From DASSBG01 sp965651365 (GTDB taxonomy: Bacteria; Pseudomonadota; Gammaproteobacteria; Xanthomonadales; Rhodanobacteraceae): DNA of 12,892 nt. Positions 1 through 9,386 of the stretch are shown here, piece by piece. The DNA is taken from assembly GCA_965651365.1 (NCBI GenBank), contig CBFGSA010000078.1:1-12892 (forward strand). Reading direction: 5' to 3'. The position numbers were made by a program, and so were the translations under genes. The first letter of the stretch is position 1, and each line of letters opens with the position of its first letter. The notes under the pieces were generated by a model. That model was not told the origin of the DNA. It did not search any database and saw nothing but the letters and a program-made list of their open reading frames with translations.

Positions 1-915
1 CTGATCGACCAGGACAAGTGCCGCGGCTGGCGCATGTGCGTGTCGGGCTGCCCGTACAAGAAGATCTACTACAACTGGGTCAGCGGCAAGGCCGAGAAAT
101 GCACCTTCTGCTACCCGCGCATCGAGGCCGGCCTGCCGACGGTGTGCTCGGAAACCTGCGTCGGGCGCATCCGCTACCTGGGCGTCATGCTGTACGACGC
201 CGACGGCATCGAGGAAGCGGCGGCGACCGAGAACCCGCACGACCTGTACCAGGCCCAGCTCGACATCTTCCTCGATCCGTCCGATCCGGAAGTCCAGCGC
301 CAGGCCCGCGCCGACGGCATTCCCGAAGCCTGGATTGAGGCAGCGCAAAAATCACCGACCTACAAGATGGCGGTGGACTGGAAAATTGCCTTCCCGCTGC
401 ATCCCGAATACCGCACGTTGCCGATGGTGTGGTACGTGCCGCCACTGTCGCCGATCTCCTCGCACGCCAACTCCGGCAACATCGAGAGTTCGAGCAACGG
501 CCTGCCGGATGTCAGCTCCCTGCGCATCCCGGTGCGCTATCTGGCCAACCTGCTGACCGCCGGCAACGAGCCGCCGGTTGTCAGCGCGCTGGAACGCATG
601 ATGGCGATGCGGGCCTGGTTCCGCGGCATGCAGCTCGGCAACGAGCCGGACCCCGAGCTGCTGTCCAGCGTCGGCCTCGACATCGACACCGCCGAGGACA
701 TGCACCGTTACCTGGCGATCGCCAATTACGAGGACCGCTTCGTGATTCCCACCGCGCACCGCGAGGAGGCCGAGAACGCCTACCAGCTGCGCGGCGGCTG
801 CGGTTTCACCTTCGGCAACGGCTGCGACGGCATCGACGCCAAGGCCGGACTGTTCGGCGGCAAGATGGGCCGGCGCAAGGTGATTCCGATCCGCGAACTG
901 GACGACGCGGAGTAG
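1..915 (+). CDS. narH: Respiratory nitrate reductase beta subunit NarH (3' part, 5' end outside window)
   Basis: NarH is the iron-sulfur subunit of the membrane-bound nitrate reductase. It passes electrons from the haems of NarI to the molybdenum site of NarG on the cytoplasmic side of the membrane. The reading frame is open from base 1 and begins inside the cluster region; 304 residues are present. The segment CRGWRMCVSGCP (residues 7-18 of the fragment) is the NarH signature in which Trp replaces one Cys ligand, giving a [3Fe-4S] cluster. More ligands follow at C34, C37, C49 and C53. Aligned from memory on E. coli NarH (512 residues, C217-W220-C223-C227), about 210 N-terminal residues are missing, so the gene is probably intact but cut by the window edge. 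The C-terminal GCGFTFGNGCDG segment is also typical. An internal ATG at base 34 lies within the cluster motif and is not the start. narJ follows after 4 bases. Confidence 0.97.
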   Translation: MIDQDKCRGWRMCVSGCPYKKIYYNWVSGKAEKCTFCYPRIEAGLPTVCSETCVGRIRYLGVMLYDADGIEEAAATENPHDLYQAQLDIFLDPSDPEVQRQARADGIPEAWIEAAQKSPTYKMAVDWKIAFPLHPEYRTLPMVWYVPPLSPISSHANSGNIESSSNGLPDVSSLRIPVRYLANLLTAGNEPPVVSALERMMAMRAWFRGMQLGNEPDPELLSSVGLDIDTAEDMHRYLAIANYEDRFVIPTAHREEAENAYQLRGGCGFTFGNGCDGIDAKAGLFGGKMGRRKVIPIRELDDAE

Positions 916-919
916 CTCC

Positions 920-1579
920 ATGAGGCGCAATCGCAAGAATCCGGCTCTGCTGCTGCGCGCACTGTCGGGCCTGCTGGCCTATCCGGATGCGCAACTGCGT
1001 GCGGCGCTGCCGGAAATCACCGAGGCCATCAAACAGGCCGATGTGCTTGAGGTGCAGCGCCGCCAGCAACTCGTGGCGCTGGCCGACGGCATCGCACGCA
1101 GCGATCCACTGGATGCCGAAGGCCGCTACGTCGACCTGTTCGATCGGGGCCGACACACCTCGCTCAACCTGTTCGAGCACGTGCACGGCGACGGACGCCA
1201 GCGCGGGCCGGCGATGCTGGAATTGCGTCAGCGCTACCTTGATGCCGGCATGGAACCGGTGGCCGACGAGCTGCCCGACCATCTGCCGCTGCTGCTGGAA
1301 TACCTGAGCTGCCGTGACCTGGCCGAAGTGCGCGACACCATCGGCGAAATCGCGCACATCCTGCGCCAGCTCGGCAACACTCTGCTGAAAAAGGACAGCC
1401 GCTACGCCAGCGTGATGGCGGCGCTGCTGGAGCTGGGCGGTGAAAAAGGCCTGGATGCCTCGGCGCCGGTGCCGCCGCCCGACGACCTCGACAAGACCTG
1501 GGAAGAAAAGCCCGCCTTCGCGCCGCCCGAACCCAACCCCGCCATCACCTCCGAACAAATCCAGGAGATGCCACGATGA
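920..1579 (+). CDS. narJ: Nitrate reductase assembly chaperone NarJ
   Basis: NarJ is the dedicated cytoplasmic chaperone that binds apo-NarG and allows Moco and iron-sulfur insertion before the NarGH complex docks on NarI. It is not part of the final enzyme. The 219-residue product has the family core: LSGLLAYPD near residues 15-23, YVDLFDRGRHTSLNLFEHVHG at about 70-90, and ELPDHLPLLLEYLS at about 117-130. The C-terminal 40 residues are rich in Pro and acidic residues and look disordered, a variable tail in this family. The ATG at 920 has a GGAG ribosome site at 909-912, seven bases upstream, inside the end of narH. The stop overlaps the narI start in an ATGA arrangement, implying translational coupling. 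Confidence 0.96.
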   Translation: MRRNRKNPALLLRALSGLLAYPDAQLRAALPEITEAIKQADVLEVQRRQQLVALADGIARSDPLDAEGRYVDLFDRGRHTSLNLFEHVHGDGRQRGPAMLELRQRYLDAGMEPVADELPDHLPLLLEYLSCRDLAEVRDTIGEIAHILRQLGNTLLKKDSRYASVMAALLELGGEKGLDASAPVPPPDDLDKTWEEKPAFAPPEPNPAITSEQIQEMPR

Positions 1580-2280
1580 CCCTGCCCAGCCAACTCAACT
1601 TCTTCCTGTTCGGCATCTATCCCTATATCTGCCTGGCGATCCTGCTGCTGGGCAGCCTGGTACGCTTTGACCGCGAGCCGTACTCGTGGAAGAGCGATTC
1701 CTCGCAAGTCTTGCACAAGGGCCAGCTCAAGCTCGGCTCCAACCTGTTCCACTACGGCGTGCTGGTGGTGATCCTGGGCCACTTTGTCGGATTCCTGATG
1801 CCCGAACCACTGGTGATGGCGCTGATGAGCCCGACCTTCCACCAATTGATTGCAATGGTGGTCGGTGGTCTTGCCGGCCTGATCGCCCTGATCGGCGCCT
1901 CGGTGCTGATCCATCGCCGCCTGGCCTACCGGCGCGTGCGCGGCAACAGCCGCAAGTGGGACATCACCATCATCGTGATGCTGTGGTTGCAGCTGGCACT
2001 GGGCGTGGCCACGGTGCCGCTGTCGGCGCAGCACATGGACGGTGCCATGTTCGAGCGTCTGGTGGCCTACGTGCAGGGCGTGGTGCTGTTCCGCGGCGGC
2101 AACGCCGAAATCCTGCAGGGTACGCCCTGGGTCTACCAGCTCCACATCCTGCTCGGCTTCACCATCTTCCTGGTCTCGCCGTTCACGCGCATGGTGCACA
2201 TCTGGAGCGGCGTCGGCTCGCTGGCCTACCTGGTACGGCCTTACCAACTGGTACGCAAGCGCGGCGGTTCGGCAAGCTGA
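1576..2280 (+). CDS. narI: Respiratory nitrate reductase gamma subunit NarI (cytochrome b)
   Basis: NarI anchors NarGH in the cytoplasmic membrane, oxidises quinol near the periplasmic side and feeds electrons inward through two b haems. The 234-residue product has five hydrophobic segments. Four histidines match the known haem ligands in spacing: H59 and H69 (10 apart, like E. coli H56 and H66) and H190 and H208 (18 apart, like H187 and H205). The N-terminal LNFFLFGIYPYICLAIL stretch and the KGQLKLGSNLFHYG loop are typical of the family. The ATG overlaps the narJ stop by four bases and has AGGAG at 1563-1567, eight bases upstream. The stop overlaps the next start by one base (TGATG). No truncation or missing ligand is seen. 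Confidence 0.97.
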   Translation: MTLPSQLNFFLFGIYPYICLAILLLGSLVRFDREPYSWKSDSSQVLHKGQLKLGSNLFHYGVLVVILGHFVGFLMPEPLVMALMSPTFHQLIAMVVGGLAGLIALIGASVLIHRRLAYRRVRGNSRKWDITIIVMLWLQLALGVATVPLSAQHMDGAMFERLVAYVQGVVLFRGGNAEILQGTPWVYQLHILLGFTIFLVSPFTRMVHIWSGVGSLAYLVRPYQLVRKRGGSAS

Positions 2281-2996
2281 TGGGGATCAAGATCAACAAC
2301 ACGGCGGTTGATGCGGCGGACTGGCCGACGCCGGAACTGGCGGCCGTGCGCGAGCTGCTGCGCCAGCGCGCCTGCGAGCTGGGTTTTCTCGACAAGGATG
2401 CCGGCGACGACGAAACCAGCCGCGCCATCGAGCGCACCCTTGCCGAGGAAGTCAGCGTACCCGAAGCCAGCGAAGCCGAGTGCCAACGCTGGTACGAGGC
2501 CAACCTGCAGCGCTTCCGCAGTGGCGACCTGGTCTGCGCCCACCACATCCTGTTCCAGGTCACGCCGGGCGCATCCATGCCGGCCATCCGCAACTTCGCC
2601 GACGCCGTGCTGCACGAACTGCGCGCCAACCCGGACGTGTTCGAGGACCGCGCGCGCAAGCACTCCAACTGCCCCTCCGGCGAGCATGGCGGCAACCTGG
2701 GCCAACTGCAGCGCGGTGAAACCGTAGCCGAATTCGAGAAGGCCCTGTTCGAAGACGAAACCGTCGGCGTACTGCCGAAGCTGGTCAAGACGCGCCACGG
2801 CTTCCACATCATCCGCGTCGACCGGCGCATCAAGGGGGAACAACTGCCGTTCGACCTTGTGCGCGAGGAGATCGCCGCCGAATTGCGCCAGCGCAGCGAA
2901 GCACGCGCCCTGTCGCAATACGTGCGCGTACTCGCCGCCGAAGCCGACATCGAAGGCGTCGAACTCGACGCCGCCGCCTCGCCGCTGCTGCAATAG
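2280..2996 (+). CDS. Parvulin-type peptidyl-prolyl cis-trans isomerase at the end of the nar operon (NifM/PpiC-like)
   Basis: The product is 238 residues with no signal peptide or membrane segment, so it should be cytoplasmic. Residues 1-80 are mostly helical in composition. A parvulin (PpiC) domain spans about 84-182: it opens with CAHHILFQV, contains CPSGEHGGNLGQL and closes with KTRHGFHIIRV, the conserved order of the family. A short charged helical tail follows. The helix-then-parvulin layout resembles NifM, which matures nitrogenase iron protein, but no nif gene is in view. The ATG at 2280 overlaps the narI stop by one base, so translation is likely coupled. A parvulin gene also follows narI in P. 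aeruginosa (PA3871, from memory), which supports a role in folding or maturing nitrate reductase; the exact substrate is not shown by sequence. The frame is open upstream into narI, but the overlapped ATG is clearly the better start. Confidence 0.88.
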   Translation: MGIKINNTAVDAADWPTPELAAVRELLRQRACELGFLDKDAGDDETSRAIERTLAEEVSVPEASEAECQRWYEANLQRFRSGDLVCAHHILFQVTPGASMPAIRNFADAVLHELRANPDVFEDRARKHSNCPSGEHGGNLGQLQRGETVAEFEKALFEDETVGVLPKLVKTRHGFHIIRVDRRIKGEQLPFDLVREEIAAELRQRSEARALSQYVRVLAAEADIEGVELDAAASPLLQ

Positions 2997-3008
2997 ACAT
3001 GAATCGAA

Positions 3009-3050
3009 GAAGCCACCGCATGCATGAGGGCTTTGGCTGCCGGTGGTTTC
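3009..3050 (+). terminator. Hairpin just downstream of the nar operon (terminator or mRNA-stabilising stem)
   Basis: GAAGCCACCG (3009-3018) pairs with CGGTGGTTTC (3041-3050) over ten positions, with one G-T wobble and a 22-base loop. It begins 12 bases after the isomerase stop. There is no run of T after the stem, so it is not a classical intrinsic terminator. It could protect the 3' end of the nar mRNA or assist Rho-dependent termination. Confidence 0.4.
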
Positions 3051-3086
3051 CAGATCGCCGTCACGCGGCATCGGGAATGACAGATG

Positions 3087-3112
3087 AACTGGCGCCCTGA
3101 AGGGCACCTGTT
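3087..3112 (+). terminator. Candidate intrinsic terminator of the nar operon
   Basis: GGCGCCC (3091-3097) pairs with GGGCACC (3102-3108) with one C-A mismatch around a TGAA tetraloop. Beyond a T-T mismatch the stem continues with AAC (3087-3089) against GTT (3110-3112). The right side runs into TGTTTG, a short T-rich tail. This is the most terminator-like structure after the nar genes, but the T tract is short, so the call is tentative. Confidence 0.4.
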
Positions 3113-3134
3113 TGAGCGTGAGACGGACATTTTC

Positions 3135-3166
3135 GTCATCCTGGGGCCGCCGTAGGCGGAGCCCGG
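3135..3166 (+). repeat. REP-like palindromic element, copy 1
   Basis: The element reads GTCATCCTGG, then an 18-base GC-rich centre, then CCGG. The centre folds on itself (CCGCC/GGCGG around GTA), and the outer GGG pairs with CCC after a two-base internal mismatch. The second copy at 3310-3341 on the opposite strand has the identical ten-base head, the same 18-base spacing and the same CCGG end, although the centres differ. Sharing ends and geometry but not the centre is what a family of short palindromic repeats would show. Confidence 0.5.
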
Positions 3167-3309
3167 ACGCTGAAGGCAGGAGGCCGAAAGTGAACAGCGG
3201 CGCAGCTGATGGCCCGCAGGGTGAGCGCCGGGATGGCGCGAATATATCCATTTTCAGGCAGTGGCGATTTACTCCTGGATGAGAACTCCCGAAAAAATCA
3301 AATTGGATC

Positions 3310-3341
3310 CCGGATCACCGCTGCGCGCTGTCCAGGATGAC
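3310..3341 (-). repeat. REP-like palindromic element, copy 2 (inverted)
   Basis: Read on the minus strand this is GTCATCCTGG, 18 bases, then CCGG, in the opposite orientation to copy 1. On the plus strand ATCCCGGA (3307-3314) pairs with TCCAGGAT (3331-3338) with one mismatch, and the inner CGC/GCG closes around TGC. It ends 62 bases before the narK start, so it would lie in or near the narK leader. Together with copy 1 it bounds a 207-base segment with perfect ten-base inverted ends. Confidence 0.5.
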
Positions 3342-3403
3342 AAGCAACAGTCTATCGGCAGGACAGACTTCCCCCGCCATCCCCGCACAGAGACAAGACA
3401 CCC

Positions 3404-4726
3404 ATGAACAATTCACCCGTCACCGCCGGACAGCGATCACGCGCCTTGTGGCTGAGCACCGTGGCCTTTGGCGTGTGTTTTGCGGTCTGGGTCATTTACT
3501 CGATCATCGGCGTCGAGCTGAAGGCCGAGCTCGGCTTCTCCGACTCGGCCTTCGGTCTGCTGGTGGCGACGCCGATCCTGACCGGCTCGCTGAGCCGCCT
3601 GATTCTGGGGATCTGGGCGGAGATGTACGGCGGGCGGCGGGTGTTCACCCTGGTGATGCTGGTGGTCGCGGCCTGCACCTTCGTGCTGCCGCTGGTCCAT
3701 TCCTACGCCATGCTGCTGGTGGTCGGCCTGGGCCTGGGCCTGGCCGGCGGCACCTTCGCGGTCGGCGTTGTGTACGTGTCGGCGTGGTATCCGAAAGAGC
3801 GTCAGGGCACAGCGCTGGGCCTGTTCGGCATGGGCAATCTGGGCGCCGCTGCGACCAGTTTCGCGGCGCCGCAACTGCTCGTATTCATGAACTGGCGCGA
3901 GGTCGCCGTGGTCTACGGTTTCCTGATGCTGGCGATGGCGCTGATCTTCTGGTTCAGTGCCCAGTCCGACCCGGTCTCCAGCAACCGGCGCGCAGCCGGC
4001 ATCGCCCACGCGACCCTCGGTGAGCGTCTTGAGCCGCTGCGCAATCTGCAGGTGTGGCGGTTTTCGCTCTACTACTTTCTGGTCTTTGGCGGTTTCGTCG
4101 CCCTGACCTCGTGGCTGCCGCGCTACTACATGGGCTCGAGCGGCGTGGATATCCAGGTGGCCGGCATCCTCACTGCCAGCTTCGCGGTGCCGGCCGCGGT
4201 GTTTCGCGCCATCGGCGGCGTCCTGTCCGACCGTTTCGGTGCGCGCGCGATCATGTACGTGGCTTTCGGCGTGTCGATCGTGTGCCTGTTCCTGCTGTCC
4301 TACCCCGATACCCAGTATGTGGTTGACGGCATCCATGGCCCGATCAGCTTCACCATCGCGCCCAGCCTGACCGAGCGCGTGATCGTGCTGTTCGCGCTCG
4401 GCTTCGTGATGTCACTGGGCATGGCCGCGGTGTTCAAGCACATCCCGACCTACTATCCCGGCCATGTCGGCGCGGTGGGCGGCATGGTGGGCATGATCGG
4501 CGGCCTGGGCGGCTTCTTCCTGCCCATCGCCTTCGGCCTCGGCAACGACCTGACCGGCATCTGGACAAGCTGCTTCATGCTGCTGTTCGCCATCGGCGGC
4601 ATCAACCTGCTGTGGATGCACTTCGCCATCCGCCGCATCGACCGCAAGCGCTTTCCGGCAATGGCCGAAGAAACGGACCTGCCGGAAATCATGGCCGCCG
4701 CCGAGGCCACGCAACGCCGGGATTGA
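3404..4726 (+). CDS. narK: Nitrate/nitrite transporter NarK (major facilitator superfamily)
   Basis: This inner-membrane carrier belongs to the nitrate/nitrite porter family of the MFS and imports nitrate by proton symport or exchanges it for nitrite. The product is 440 residues with about 12 membrane segments. The two nitrate-signature regions are visible: residues 109-150 (GLGLAGGTFAVG through SAWYPKERQGTALGLFGMGN) and residues 336-372 (GMAAVFKHIPTYYP through VGMIGGLGGFFLP). Candidate substrate-binding arginines are R65 in GSLSRL and R268 in AVFRAIGG, placed like R89 and R305 of E. coli NarK. The KHIPTYYP form of the second signature suggests the NarK1-like symporter type, an inference from memory. 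The ribosome site before the ATG at 3404 is weak (GAGACAAG). Here the gene lies downstream of the nar operon, behind a structured spacer, and probably has its own promoter. It converges on moeB with 55 bases between. Confidence 0.95.
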   Translation: MNNSPVTAGQRSRALWLSTVAFGVCFAVWVIYSIIGVELKAELGFSDSAFGLLVATPILTGSLSRLILGIWAEMYGGRRVFTLVMLVVAACTFVLPLVHSYAMLLVVGLGLGLAGGTFAVGVVYVSAWYPKERQGTALGLFGMGNLGAAATSFAAPQLLVFMNWREVAVVYGFLMLAMALIFWFSAQSDPVSSNRRAAGIAHATLGERLEPLRNLQVWRFSLYYFLVFGGFVALTSWLPRYYMGSSGVDIQVAGILTASFAVPAAVFRAIGGVLSDRFGARAIMYVAFGVSIVCLFLLSYPDTQYVVDGIHGPISFTIAPSLTERVIVLFALGFVMSLGMAAVFKHIPTYYPGHVGAVGGMVGMIGGLGGFFLPIAFGLGNDLTGIWTSCFMLLFAIGGINLLWMHFAIRRIDRKRFPAMAEETDLPEIMAAAEATQRRD

Positions 4727-4781
4727 ACGCGTACTGCAGCGATTCGGCCTCGTCAAACCGCAGCCGGGATGTCAAGGCGTC

Positions 4782-5948
4782 TTATCCGCCGCAAGCCGCT
4801 TCAATGTCCGCATAGCCCTCGAAGCGCACCTGCGGGCCGCAGCCCGGGCAGTGCGGATTGCGGGGCAGGCGCAATTCGCCGAAGCGCATCGCCAGAGCGT
4901 CGAAACGGAGCAGGCGCCCGATGAGCGGCGTGCCGAGGCCGAGGATCAACTTCAGCGTCTCGGTCGCCTGCAGCAGGCCGATCATGCCCGGCAGAACGCC
5001 CAGCACGCCCGCTTCGCTGCAATTGGGCGCATCCGCGGCTGCCGGCGGTTCGGGAAACAGGCAGCGGTAGCAGGGCGAGTCCTCGCGGCGCGGATCGAAC
5101 ACGCTGACCTGACCACTGAAGCGCTCCAGCGCGCCATACACCAGCGGCAGGCCGAGCCTGCGGCTGGCTGCCGACAGCAGATAGCGGGCTGGAAAATTGT
5201 CGGCGCCGTCAACGATGATGTCGGCGCCGGCCAGCAACCCCTCGACATTGGCCGCGCACAGGCGTTCGCTGCGGATATCCACTTGCACCCGCGGATTAAG
5301 CGCTGCCAGGCTCATGCGCGCCGACTCGGTCTTCAACATGCCCACGCGCGCATCGGCGTGAAGGATCTGCCGGTGCAGGTTGGAGCGCTCCACCCGATCG
5401 TGGTCGATCAGGGTCAGTTGGCCGACGCCGGCCCCGGCCAGATACAGCGCAGCAGGCGCACCCAGGCCACCCGCACCCAGAATGACCACATGCGCCGCTG
5501 CCAGCCGGGCCTGCCCCTCTGGCCCCACCTCGGGCAGCTTGAGCTGGCGCGCATAGCGTTCCAGGACATCGGCATCCACGTCCTCGGCCATGGCCACGGG
5601 CAAGTGCTCGCTCTTCCAGCGCACGAAACCGCCGGCAACCGAACACACATTGGAATAGCCCATGGCCCTGAGGGTCTGGCCCGCCAGAAGCGAGCGTGCA
5701 CCGCGACTGCACAACAGCAGAATTTCGCGCGTGCGATCCGGCTCCACTTCGGCAATCTGCAGCTCAAGCAGTCCCCGCGACAAGCCCCGCGCCCCCAGCG
5801 GCGTGCCCAGATTGCGCTCGACTTCCTCACGCACATCCAGCAGCAAGGCCCCGCCCCGCTGGCGCGCCAGTGCTTCGGCCGGCGGCAGCTCGTCCACCTC
5901 GCGGCGCAACGGTTCGCGTGAAATGCCACCCTGGTTCATCACGGACAC
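4782..5948 (-). CDS. moeB: Rhodanese-MoeB fusion (molybdopterin-synthase adenylyltransferase)
   Basis: MoeB adenylates the C-terminal glycine of MoaD so that it can be loaded with sulfur for molybdopterin synthase. The 388-residue product has an N-terminal rhodanese domain (about 15-120) with the active-site loop CSRGARS, C80 being the persulfide Cys. An E1-like MoeB/ThiF domain follows (about 125-385): nucleotide loop GAGGLG at 158-163, DHDRVERSNLHRQILH at 182-197, and zinc pairs C293/C296 and C367/C370. PNCSEAGVLG at about 308-317 is also typical. In eukaryotic MOCS3 the rhodanese domain is at the C-terminus, so the order here is reversed; I recall similar N-terminal fusions in Xanthomonas-type bacteria. 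It could instead activate ThiS or another sulfur carrier, but the moaA neighbour 30 bases upstream favours Moco. The start is uncertain: GTG 5948, GTG 5942 or ATG 5939, with no strong ribosome site. The protein ends in Gly-Gly. Confidence 0.9.
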   Translation of the reverse strand: MSVMNQGGISREPLRREVDELPPAEALARQRGGALLLDVREEVERNLGTPLGARGLSRGLLELQIAEVEPDRTREILLLCSRGARSLLAGQTLRAMGYSNVCSVAGGFVRWKSEHLPVAMAEDVDADVLERYARQLKLPEVGPEGQARLAAAHVVILGAGGLGAPAALYLAGAGVGQLTLIDHDRVERSNLHRQILHADARVGMLKTESARMSLAALNPRVQVDIRSERLCAANVEGLLAGADIIVDGADNFPARYLLSAASRRLGLPLVYGALERFSGQVSVFDPRREDSPCYRCLFPEPPAAADAPNCSEAGVLGVLPGMIGLLQATETLKLILGLGTPLIGRLLRFDALAMRFGELRLPRNPHCPGCGPQVRFEGYADIEAACGG

Positions 5949-5978
5949 CGGGTTGTGAATCGACTGCCGTTCACCGCA

Positions 5979-6995
5979 TCAACCTCCGATATAGGACATC
6001 TCAACCTTCTTGCGCCCGAGTTTCGGCGTCGCCTGGCTGCGGACTTCCGAATAGCGGTCGCTGCGTCCGGCCCAGATGCGGCTCAGGTCACTGGCCAGTG
6101 CCTCGTCGGTGACGCCCGCGCGCAGGCGCTCGCGCAGATCGAACCCGTCGCGGGCGAACAGGCAGGTGTACAGCCGGCCCTCGGCCGACAGCCGCGCGCG
6201 CGTGCAGGAAGCGCAAAATGGCTGCGAAATGGAGGTGATCACGCCGATTTCGCCGCCGCCGTCGCGATAGCGCCAGCGGCGCGCCACCTCACCCGGATAG
6301 CGTGCATCCAGCGGTTCGATCGGCCAGCGCCGGTCGATCCGCTCAAGGATTTCGCGCGCCGTCACCACCGAGTCCAGACGCCAGCCATTGGCGTTGCCCA
6401 CGTCCATGAATTCGATGAAGCGCAGGATGTGACCGCTGCCGCGAAAATGTTCCGCCATGGCCTCGATCGCGTGATCGTTGAGATCGCGCTTGACCACCAT
6501 GTTGACCTTGACCGGCTGCAGGCCCGCGGCCGCGGCATTTTCGATGCCCGCCAGAACACGCGATACCGGAAAGCCCACGTCGTTGACGGCCTGGAAGGTT
6601 TCGTCGTCGAGCGCATCCAGACTGACGGTAATGCGGCCCAGACCGGCCTCGGCCAACTGCCGCGCCTTGTCCGCGCTGAGCAGTGAACCGTTGGTGGTCA
6701 GGCAAATATCGTCCAGGCCGGGGATCGCCGCCAACTGCGCCACCAGGTCCTCCAGACCGTGCCGTACCAGCGGCTCGCCGCCGGTCAGGCGCAGCTTGTT
6801 CACGCCCAGGCGCGCGAACACGCTCGCCAGACGCGCAATCTCCTCGAAACTGAGCAGGCTGGCCCGCGGCAGAAAAGCATGGCTGGCACCGAACAAGGCC
6901 TTGGGCATGCAATACACACAACGGAAGTTGCAGCGGTCGGTCACCGAAATCCGCAAATCGCGCAGCGGCCGCCCGAAAGTGTCACGCGTATCCAT
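5979..6995 (-). CDS. moaA: GTP 3',8-cyclase MoaA (radical SAM, molybdenum cofactor biosynthesis)
   Basis: MoaA catalyses the first step of Moco synthesis, turning GTP into 3',8-cyclo-GTP, which MoaC then converts to cyclic pyranopterin monophosphate. The 338-residue product has the radical SAM motif CNFRCVYC (C22, C26, C29), GGEP at 72-75 for SAM binding, and the second [4Fe-4S] ligands C261, C264 and C278 in CASCTRARLSAEGRLYTC, which bind substrate. It ends in YIGG; the C-terminal Gly-Gly is conserved and needed for activity in this family. The length is usual. The ATG at 6995 has only a weak GGTGG upstream. moeB follows 30 bases downstream on the same strand. The gene is divergent from the YdeP homologue, whose product also needs the cofactor, as does NarG. 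Confidence 0.97.
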   Translation of the reverse strand: MDTRDTFGRPLRDLRISVTDRCNFRCVYCMPKALFGASHAFLPRASLLSFEEIARLASVFARLGVNKLRLTGGEPLVRHGLEDLVAQLAAIPGLDDICLTTNGSLLSADKARQLAEAGLGRITVSLDALDDETFQAVNDVGFPVSRVLAGIENAAAAGLQPVKVNMVVKRDLNDHAIEAMAEHFRGSGHILRFIEFMDVGNANGWRLDSVVTAREILERIDRRWPIEPLDARYPGEVARRWRYRDGGGEIGVITSISQPFCASCTRARLSAEGRLYTCLFARDGFDLRERLRAGVTDEALASDLSRIWAGRSDRYSEVRSQATPKLGRKKVEMSYIGG

Positions 6996-7103
6996 GCCAC
7001 CATTCTACGCGTCTTGCGCGTTTGCCACGTTTCTGATCCGCACCGGCAGTACCGGCGCGCCAATCCGGGTGTAGGATGGGGCAGTCTCACGCGGAGCATC
7101 GTC
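6996..7103. promoter_or_regulatory. Divergent intergenic region between moaA and ydeP
   Basis: These 108 bases must hold the promoters for both moaA (leftward) and the YdeP homologue (rightward), because the genes are head to head. The ribosome site for the rightward gene, GGAG at 7093-7096, lies seven bases before its ATG. I see no convincing -35/-10 pair, FNR site or Moco riboswitch fold; the region is too short for a typical Moco riboswitch plus promoters. A short direct repeat, ACCGGC/ACCGGCGC, is present at about 7042-7058. Confidence 0.4.

Positions 7104-9386
<2,283 letters not shown>

Larger units (their letters stand above)
2997..3403. other. 407-base non-coding region between the nar operon and narK
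   Basis: No convincing gene was found here on either strand. The region holds, in order: a 10-bp stem at 3009-3050, a terminator-like hairpin at 3087-3112, two inverted REP-like sequences at 3135-3166 and 3310-3341, and between them a short 5-bp stem at 3225-3239 (GCGCC/GGCGC). Bases 3240-3310 are clearly richer in A+T than the surroundings and are the likeliest place for a narK promoter, but I could not identify -35/-10 boxes or a full FNR site (TTGAT-N4-ATCAA). The minus strand stays open through much of this stretch, but the reading frame continues as a shadow of the isomerase gene and has no recognisable protein content. Confidence 0.7.

Noticed and set aside
2241..3251. Minus-strand open frame of 336 codons crossing the isomerase gene into the spacer
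   Set aside because: Most of it is antisense to the parvulin gene, and the part in the spacer covers hairpins and REP-like sequence. No ribosome site or recognisable domain was seen.
3270..3276. NarL-like heptamer TACTCCT
   Set aside because: A single heptamer matches the loose consensus but has no properly spaced partner, and one such match in 400 bases is expected by chance.
3288..3301. Possible FNR site before narK (ATCAA half-site at 3297-3301)
   Set aside because: Only one half-site matches; the expected TTGAT four bases upstream reads CCCGA, so the palindrome is absent.
4764..4776. Third possible copy of the REP-like end (CCGGGATGTCAAG) between narK and moeB
   Set aside because: It matches 11 of 13 bases of the copy 2 end, but the CCGG at 18-base spacing and a hairpin centre are missing, so the evidence is too thin.
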